The translations under genes were made by a program, and so were the position numbers. From positions 1 to 9,264 of the forward strand of contig DFGY01000008.1 of assembly GCA_002372505.1 (NCBI GenBank): a stretch of 9,264 nt of DNA, in the 5' to 3' direction. Shown here piece by piece: positions 4,681 through 9,264 of the stretch. The stretch is from Firmicutes bacterium UBA3738. Its GTDB lineage: Bacteria > Bacillota > Clostridia > Peptostreptococcales > Anaerovoracaceae. The first letter of the stretch is position 1, and the number at the start of each line of letters is the position of its first letter. The notes under the pieces were generated by a model. The model was not told the DNA's origin. It saw only the letters and a list, made by a program, of their open reading frames with translations, and did not search any database.

Positions 4681-4703
4681 TTTATAATAGGAGGTTTATC
4701 AAA

Positions 4704-4952
4704 ATGAGCGAACCAAAAAGAGAATATGATGCGAAAATAGATTCAAAGAAAAGACTCACCTTAAGAGAGAGCCTCTTTGAGTACTATCATGTTGAACATT
4801 ATTCGGACGGTAGCATTAAACTTATGCCCAGGGAACTGGTGGAGCCGTTTCGTGTTTCAGAAAACACGCTGAATATGATGGATAGCTCAATGGAAAATCT
4901 CAAGGCAGGTAAATCCGGAAAAGCTATAGACCTTTCAAAGTTTGAGGACTAG
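4704..4952 (+). CDS. antitoxin of a type II toxin-antitoxin pair, AbrB/MazE-like N-terminus
   Basis: This is an 82-residue protein. Its N-terminal half (AKIDSKKRLTLRESLFEYY, then DGSIKLMPREL) resembles the swapped-hairpin AbrB/MazE DNA-binding fold, where KIDSKKRLTL matches the typical strand-turn-strand. The C-terminal half (VSENTLNMMDSSMENLK, then AIDLSKFED) is acidic and probably flexible, like the toxin-wrapping tails of RelB/Phd-type antitoxins. It has a perfect AGGAGG site 9 nt before the ATG. The toxin gene follows after 3 nt. It probably represses its own promoter through the palindrome at 4661-4680 (inference). The exact family name is uncertain. Confidence 0.75.
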   Translation: MSEPKREYDAKIDSKKRLTLRESLFEYYHVEHYSDGSIKLMPRELVEPFRVSENTLNMMDSSMENLKAGKSGKAIDLSKFED

Positions 4953-4955
4953 ACT

Positions 4956-5333
4956 ATGTTTACTATAAGAATGGGCATTCCTGAAATGGATGAGTTTTGG
5001 ACTAATCTTGAATGCAAAGTTGAGTCCGGAAAATCCACAAAGGCTGAGTTGAAATTATACAATAAAATTGGTAAAACGCTTTTTCTTCTTGCCAATAATC
5101 CCCGGCATCCGGGGCTAAATTCACATGAAATTTCCTCTCTTACCGAAAGGTACGGTCATAAAGTATGGGAATCTTATATAGAAAACAAAACTCCCGCAGC
5201 CGGAAGATTGTTTTGGACTTATGGTCCGAATCAAGGAGAGATAACTATCATAGCAATCGAACCTCACCCTAATGATAAATCGAATGCATATAACAAAATC
5301 ACCCTTTCTGCCATGGGTGAGATAATTAAATAA
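4956..5333 (+). CDS. RelE/ParE-superfamily-like toxin
   Basis: This is a 125-residue protein translated right behind the antitoxin, with a GAGG site (4944-4947) inside the end of the antitoxin gene. The order of elements fits the RelE/ParE fold: an N-terminal helical hairpin (MDEFWTNLECKVESGK, then ELKLYNKIGKTLFLLANNP), then HPGLNSHEISSLTERYG, then beta strands KVWESYIE, AAGRLFWTYG and ITIIAIEPHP. The pattern of an inhibitory helix pair, a basic RLFW strand and EPHPND is close to RelE-like mRNA interferases or plasmid-stabilisation proteins. The target (ribosome-bound mRNA versus gyrase) cannot be decided by eye. The protein appears intact. Confidence 0.75.
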   Translation: MFTIRMGIPEMDEFWTNLECKVESGKSTKAELKLYNKIGKTLFLLANNPRHPGLNSHEISSLTERYGHKVWESYIENKTPAAGRLFWTYGPNQGEITIIAIEPHPNDKSNAYNKITLSAMGEIIK

Positions 5334-5350
5334 TATCATAGTATAAAACA

Positions 5351-5398
5351 AGCGACAGGAAAACTATATGTTTTGAATTATAATTTCCACTGTCTGCT
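5351..5398 (+). terminator. candidate imperfect terminator after the toxin-antitoxin operon
   Basis: AGCGACAGGAAA (5351-5362) pairs with TTTCCACTGTCTGCT (5384-5398) through an imperfect stem with small bulges, around a loop of about 21 nt. It is followed by TTTTGCTGTTCTTTG. The bulges and long loop make it weaker than a standard intrinsic terminator. Confidence 0.35.
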
Positions 5399-5437
5399 TT
5401 TGCTGTTCTTTGTGTGTTATGGTTTCCGCCTTTTTCG

Positions 5438-5469
5438 GTGAAACAAAAAGCCTGTCCCCGTGAAACGCT
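5438..5469 (-). repeat. GTTTCAC/GGGGACAGG repeat, copy 1 (at the helicase 3' end)
   Basis: This is a 32-bp copy whose minus-strand form begins AGCGTTTCACGGGGACAGG. It equals the right arm of the large palindrome at 7734-7765 except for one base. It shares its first minus-strand base with the last base of the helicase stop codon. Confidence 0.85.
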
Positions 5470-7625
5470 TACAGTTTTTCCAGTTTGGCGCGGAAGGTGA
5501 TTTCACGCTCTGTGTCCAGGTCGTCGAATTTTATGATGTATTTTTGTTTTTGTCTGTCTACGTCTATGACGGTGCCGGGGCCGAATATGGGGCCGCGCAC
5601 ACGGTCGCCGGGTTTATAGAATTCGTCGTTTGCCTCCATGGTCATGAGGCGTTCCTTCACAGCGATGTCACGGCGGGCGTCTTCTTCCAGGTGCTGGGGA
5701 AGGGGCTTGGTAAAGTCCAGAAGCTCCCGGTCTATATCCAGAATGAAGCGTGAGGGGTATCTTGGCGAGCCGTCGATGTTCACGCCTTCCGCCATGGTGA
5801 AGTGGAGCTCCTTTTCTGCGCGGGTTACGGCGACGAAGGCCAGACGCCTTTCCTCTTCCATTTCATCCAGGGTCTGAATCTTTCTGGAGGGGAAGATTCC
5901 TTCGTTCATTCCGCAGAGGATGACGTATGGGAATTCCAGCCCCTTGGCGGCGTGAACGGTCATGAGCTTCACCTTGTCGCTGTGGTCTTCCGCATCGGCG
6001 TTACTAAAGAGAGCCACATGGGAAAGGTAATGGGTAATCTCCGTTTCCTCTCCGCAGCTCGCTTCGTAATCGTAGATAGACTGCTTCAGCTCCGCCAGAT
6101 TGTCCAGGCGGTCCTGGGCGCCTTCCGTGCGGAGCATGTCCTCGTAGCCGCTGTCATCGAGAATTGACGAGAGCACATCGGAGACCTGCCTGCCTTCAAT
6201 CTTCTCTGCATAATCTTCAATGAGTCTGACGAATTCCTCCGCCTTAGTCCCCTTCATTTCCTTCGTATCAAGATTCTCTTTAAGGGCATCGTAGAGGGTC
6301 ACGCCAAAGCGGGCTGAGTAATCTTTTAAGAATTCCAGCCTTCTCTTTCCGATATTCCTCTTGGGCACGTTGCAGATTCTCTGGAATGACAGGTCGTCTT
6401 TGTACACCAGCATCCTGAGATATGCGAGGGCGTCCTTGATTTCCTTCCGGGAAAAGAACTGCACCCCGCTGTAAATCTTGTATGGGATTTTTTCTTTTAT
6501 GAGCTGCTCCTCCACGCTGCGGGTTAAGTAGTGAGCCCGGTATAGTATGGCTATGTCCCGAAGCTCACCGCCTGCAGCCTGAATCTTTTTTATTACTTCC
6601 GAGATATACTTGGCCTCGCTTTTGGGACTGTCTGCCAGGTGGCATGTTGGTTTCTTGCCGCCGGGCAGCGTGGGAATTATGTCCTTTTCGATTCTCGATT
6701 TATTCGTGGATATCAAAGAATTGGCGACCTCAAGAATCTCAGGGGTGGAGCGATAATTCTTCATCATGAAAATAGTCTTTACATTCTGATGGTTCGCGTC
6801 GAAGTCGCTGAGATACTTTCCGTTGGCGCCGCGCCAGGAGTAAATGGTCTGGTCCGGGTCGCCTACCACAAAGAGGTTGTTGTGATACCCTCTCAGCACT
6901 TCCATCAGGTCGTACTGTATCTCATCTATGTCCTGGAATTCATCTACCATTATGTAGTTCAGCCGCTTTTGCCACTTGAGCTTCACCTCTTCATTCAGGC
7001 TGAAAATGTGCAGCACAAATTTCAACAGGTCGTTATAGTCCAGGCCGAAGCACTTTTTCTCCTGGTAGAGATAGCCGTAGAAAATAATGTCCTTTGCAGT
7101 TTTGGCCGCTGTGTATTTCTTGTAGAGAACCTCCAGGGGTTCGTCGATCATATCGATGTAATAATCGGGACGCTCGAAGAGCTTTATCATTTCAATCATG
7201 TCCCGGGCATCAGAGAATTTCATATCCCGCATGGAAAGGCCACGCTCGTCGTAAATAGTCTGAAGCATGGTATCTATGTCCGAATTATCCAGTACGAGAA
7301 TGCTCTTGGGATAGCCCACTACGTGGCCATCCTCCTGGAGCACGGAAACGCAAAAGCCGTGGAAGGTATTAATATATCCCGTGTCGTTGTCACCGGTGAG
7401 CCTGTGAATCCGCTCCCGCATTTCGTTTGCCGCCTTGTTTGTAAAGGTCACGCAAAGAATATTCCCGGGAAGGACTCCGCCCTCGTTAACCAGATAGGCG
7501 AACCTTTCAGTCAGCGCCCTGGTCTTGCCCGAGCCTGCCCCGGCAATTACGCGAATCATCCCTTCCGTGGAATGAGCCGCTTCCAATTGCTCTTCATTTA
7601 ATTGTACGTTCCTATTCCAATCCAT
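5469..7625 (-). CDS. UvrD/PcrA-type superfamily 1A ATP-dependent DNA helicase
   Basis: This 718-residue helicase unwinds DNA 3'-to-5' in repair and removal of protein roadblocks. All SF1A motifs are present: Q motif LNEEQ (9-13), Walker A AGAGSGKT (28-35), motif Ia TFTNKAANEMRER (60-72), Walker B VDEFQD (227-232), motif III GDPDQTIYSWRGA (255-267), motif IV NYRST (290-294), motif V MTVHAAKGLEF (555-565) and motif VI FVAVTRAEKEL (597-607). Residues about 671-718 (GDRVRGPIFGPGTV onward) resemble the Tudor-like tail by which PcrA/UvrD contacts RNA polymerase. Length fits PcrA. I leave the symbol empty because a second, more typical PcrA may exist elsewhere. The frame is open to 7742, but those 39 extra residues are translated from the palindromic repeat, so I chose the ATG at 7623-7625. 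No Shine-Dalgarno is present, and a TATAAT lies 6 nt upstream. Confidence 0.93.
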   Translation of the reverse strand: MDWNRNVQLNEEQLEAAHSTEGMIRVIAGAGSGKTRALTERFAYLVNEGGVLPGNILCVTFTNKAANEMRERIHRLTGDNDTGYINTFHGFCVSVLQEDGHVVGYPKSILVLDNSDIDTMLQTIYDERGLSMRDMKFSDARDMIEMIKLFERPDYYIDMIDEPLEVLYKKYTAAKTAKDIIFYGYLYQEKKCFGLDYNDLLKFVLHIFSLNEEVKLKWQKRLNYIMVDEFQDIDEIQYDLMEVLRGYHNNLFVVGDPDQTIYSWRGANGKYLSDFDANHQNVKTIFMMKNYRSTPEILEVANSLISTNKSRIEKDIIPTLPGGKKPTCHLADSPKSEAKYISEVIKKIQAAGGELRDIAILYRAHYLTRSVEEQLIKEKIPYKIYSGVQFFSRKEIKDALAYLRMLVYKDDLSFQRICNVPKRNIGKRRLEFLKDYSARFGVTLYDALKENLDTKEMKGTKAEEFVRLIEDYAEKIEGRQVSDVLSSILDDSGYEDMLRTEGAQDRLDNLAELKQSIYDYEASCGEETEITHYLSHVALFSNADAEDHSDKVKLMTVHAAKGLEFPYVILCGMNEGIFPSRKIQTLDEMEEERRLAFVAVTRAEKELHFTMAEGVNIDGSPRYPSRFILDIDRELLDFTKPLPQHLEEDARRDIAVKERLMTMEANDEFYKPGDRVRGPIFGPGTVIDVDRQKQKYIIKFDDLDTEREITFRAKLEKL

Positions 7626-7631
7626 AGGAAC

Positions 7632-7660
7632 ATTATACACGCAAATCAATAAAAGAACAA
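7632..7660 (-). promoter_or_regulatory. sigma-A promoter of the helicase gene (leaderless)
   Basis: TTGTTC (7655-7660) and TATAAT (7632-7637) are 17 bp apart on the minus strand. Only 6 nt (GTTCCT) separate the -10 box from the ATG at 7623-7625, so the message should begin at or very near the initiation codon. Confidence 0.6.
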
Positions 7661-7684
7661 GCGTTCTCTTGCGACGTTTCGCAG

Positions 7685-7765
7685 AGCGTTTCACGGGGAC
7701 AGGCTTTTTGTTTCGCACTCTCCTGGTCAGAGTGCGAAACAAAAAGCCTGTCCCCGTGAAACGCT
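7685..7765. repeat. 81-bp palindrome made of two inverted repeat copies (2 and 3)
   Basis: The arms 7685-7721 and 7729-7765 are perfect inverted copies of 37 bp around a 7-nt loop (CCTGGTC). Each arm contains the AGCGTTTCACGGGGACAGG repeat seen singly at 5438-5469 and 9198-9227. The structure lies between the phosphatase stop codon (7771) and the helicase promoter. In RNA it would form a very stable hairpin, but no U-tract follows on either side, so it is not a standard terminator. It also supplies an in-frame extension that could cause the helicase start to be called too far upstream. Confidence 0.95.
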
Positions 7766-7770
7766 ACCTG

Positions 7771-9123
7771 TTATCTTGCTTCGATACACATCATGGTCAT
7801 GTCGTCGAACTGAATATGTCCGGCGACATGATTTTTTATATCTTCCTTCACCTTGCCTATGACTTCCTCATTAGTTAAGCCGCCACATTTTTGAAGACAC
7901 TCAAGAAGCCTGTCCTCTCCGTAAAGGTCGTGCTTTTCATTTTCCGCTTCAGTAACGCCGTCGGTGTACAGATACAACTTGTCGCCGGGATTAAGCTGGA
8001 ATGTGCCTGCTTTATATTTGTAATCCGGCATGCCTGCCATGACGAAGCCCTTCTTCATTTCCAGATATTTTGCCTCGCCGTTGGAATAGATGACAGGAGG
8101 ATTGTGGCCGGCGTTTACATATTCCACCTCACCTGTGGTCAAATCCATCAGACCAATCCAGACAGTAACGAAGAGCTCCGCTTCGTTGTTTTCGCACAGG
8201 CTATTGTTGGCCATTGTTGCAGCATCTTCTATATTCTTCTGATCCTTAAAGCAGTTCTGTATAATCTGCTTGGCCCTCACCATGAACAAGGCCGCCGGGA
8301 TTCCTTTGCCCGACACGTCAGCTATTACAAATGCCACTTTATTATCACCAACGAAGAATACATCGTAAAAGTCTCCACCTATTTCCTTGGCCGCTTCCAT
8401 ACTTGCCCGGACGTCAAATTCCTTTCTTCCGGGGAAATTGTCGTCTATTACCGGTAACATGGAAGTTTGAATCTGAGTAGCAACGCTGAGCTCCGACTGA
8501 AGTCTGCTCTTCTCTATGGTCAGTTCTCTCTGCCTTTCCACGTATCCCAAGATTGCCATCATAATGGCGAAGCCCAGGGCATTAACGCCTATAAAGGGGA
8601 AGGCTGCACCTTTGACTATTTCCACTGCAAGGGAAAATGGTTTTACCATAATCAGGAGTAAGCAAAGATGGTAGGTTTCCATAATTGTTCCAAGCAGGAA
8701 ACCCCATTGAGGCTTTATTAGTTTTTTCTTGTACTTATTTGCGAGAAAACCGCAAGCCAGTCCAATGGTACACGTGGCAACTACGCAGGCCTTTGCGGCC
8801 GCTCCTCCCATAGTCAGCCTGTGAACACCACAGATAATTCCCGCTATGAGACCGCCGACAGGGCCACCGGAAAATCCTGCAATCATAGGCCCGATATCTC
8901 TTACCGATACCACCGCACCGTTAAACGCCACTCCGGACAAGTTGCCGTAAATACCGAAAACACCACCCAGGATTCCTATTACAATGGCATACTTCCACTT
9001 ATTCTCCGACCGGTTGAATCTGTTGATTATGTCCCCGCCACTCAGAAACCCTGCCATTACCAGGATTACAGCCAGGGTGCCAATCATCTTGGTAAAAAAA
9101 ACACTCGATTCGCTAAAAACCAT
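7771..9123 (-). CDS. membrane-anchored SpoIIE-type PP2C serine phosphatase with 5TM sensor domain
   Basis: This 450-residue signalling protein has three parts. Residues 1-195 form a membrane domain of the 5TMR-LYT (LytS) type, with GGVFGIYGNLSGVAFNG, then VRDIGPMIAGFSGGPVGG and GVHRLTMGG as its conserved stretch. Residues about 195-222 form a short coiled coil (ERQRELTIEKSRLQSEL) leading to the TQIQTSMLP linker. Residues about 235-450 form a PP2C domain of SpoIIE/RsbU type. The metal-binding acidic residues are all visible: D251 and D254 in GGDFYD, D269 in ADVSGKG, D388 in YTDGVTEAE, and D440/D441 in FDDMT. Such enzymes dephosphorylate anti-sigma-factor antagonists or similar Ser-phosphoproteins in partner-switching pathways. 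No partner gene is adjacent, so the target is unknown. The ATG has GGAG 7 nt upstream. Confidence 0.92.
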   Translation of the reverse strand: MVFSESSVFFTKMIGTLAVILVMAGFLSGGDIINRFNRSENKWKYAIVIGILGGVFGIYGNLSGVAFNGAVVSVRDIGPMIAGFSGGPVGGLIAGIICGVHRLTMGGAAAKACVVATCTIGLACGFLANKYKKKLIKPQWGFLLGTIMETYHLCLLLIMVKPFSLAVEIVKGAAFPFIGVNALGFAIMMAILGYVERQRELTIEKSRLQSELSVATQIQTSMLPVIDDNFPGRKEFDVRASMEAAKEIGGDFYDVFFVGDNKVAFVIADVSGKGIPAALFMVRAKQIIQNCFKDQKNIEDAATMANNSLCENNEAELFVTVWIGLMDLTTGEVEYVNAGHNPPVIYSNGEAKYLEMKKGFVMAGMPDYKYKAGTFQLNPGDKLYLYTDGVTEAENEKHDLYGEDRLLECLQKCGGLTNEEVIGKVKEDIKNHVAGHIQFDDMTMMCIEAR

Positions 9124-9162
9124 TTTCCTACTCCGCTTCCCTTCACATTAATTACAACGTGT

Positions 9163-9192
9163 ATTTTACCACCACTGACTAATATTTATCAA
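9163..9192 (-). promoter_or_regulatory. sigma-A promoter of the phosphatase gene
   Basis: TTGATA (9187-9192) and TAAAAT (9163-9168) are 18 bp apart on the minus strand. They lie about 40 bp upstream of the ATG and just inside the repeat copy at 9198-9227. Confidence 0.6.
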
Positions 9193-9197
9193 CATTA

Positions 9198-9227
9198 CGT
9201 TTCACGGGGACAGGCTTTTTGTTTCAC
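9198..9227 (+). repeat. GTTTCAC/GGGGACAGG repeat, copy 4 (upstream of the phosphatase)
   Basis: This is a 30-bp forward copy, identical over the shared core to the left arm of the 7685-7765 palindrome. It lies immediately upstream of the phosphatase promoter. A small palindrome, ACCAT-AAT-ATGGT (9226-9238), follows it. I see no gene from here to the window end. Confidence 0.88.
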
Positions 9228-9264
9228 CATAATATGGTAAAAGATCGAGTAGGGGCTAACTTGT

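Noticed and set aside
4661..4687. Terminator of an upstream gene
   Set aside because: Although a T-run follows the palindrome, it starts one base after a perfect -10 box and the only upstream gene is a dead remnant, so an operator role is more likely.
6639..7601. Open frame of 320 codons on the plus strand
   Set aside because: It lies wholly antisense to the helicase, whose motifs are complete. It has no family signature of its own and is a mirror of that gene's codon bias.
7685..7765. Ordinary intrinsic terminator of the phosphatase gene
   Set aside because: The hairpin is much longer than usual, lacks a following U-tract on the minus strand, and each arm is a copy of a dispersed repeat.

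Overview
The window looks like chromosomal DNA of a low-to-mid GC Bacillota bacterium, probably in the Clostridia. The support is strong AGGAGG-type ribosome binding sites, near-consensus sigma-A promoters (TTGACA/TATAAT), a DUF2975 plus small Xre-regulator pair, a PcrA/UvrD-type helicase with a Tudor-like tail, and a SpoIIE-type PP2C phosphatase. No marker gene is present, so the genus cannot be named.

Layout. Positions 1-22 resemble the end of an insertion sequence. A Fic-domain AMP transferase gene (49-1062, minus) follows. Next comes about 680 bp with no clear gene. It holds a 12-bp inverted repeat, a three-copy tandem array with an exact 83-bp period (each copy a conserved stem with a variable 17-nt loop), a pair of flanking direct repeats, and a possible small ORF or remnant. 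A DUF2975 membrane protein and its partner Xre regulator (1742-2560, minus) form an operon behind a consensus promoter bracketed by two inverted copies of a palindromic operator-like site. A 5'-truncated LysR remnant then leads into a tRNA-Ala(CGC) gene (2960-3035), followed by a nested hairpin element. An HdeD/DUF308 membrane protein (minus) and a GNAT acetyltransferase (plus) diverge from a region with a 22-bp palindrome. Directly after the GNAT stop codon lies the frameshifted 3' end of an FAD/NAD(P)-dependent oxidoreductase gene. A type II toxin-antitoxin operon (4704-5333, plus) follows, with its own promoter and a perfect 20-bp palindrome at the predicted +1.

The right third holds two leftward genes, a UvrD/PcrA-type helicase (5469-7625) and a membrane-anchored SpoIIE-type phosphatase (7771-9123). 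Each is bracketed by inverted copies of the same roughly 30-bp repeat. Where the two brackets meet, the copies form a perfect 37-bp-arm palindrome.

The genes do not form one pathway. The window reads as a mosaic of accessory modules (Fic, DUF2975/Xre, toxin-antitoxin) placed between a tRNA, gene remnants and dispersed repeats. I do not see a complete new defence or biosynthetic system. The least explained structures are the 83-bp hairpin array, the repeat-bracketed gene pair, and the apparent leaderless starts of the fic and helicase genes.
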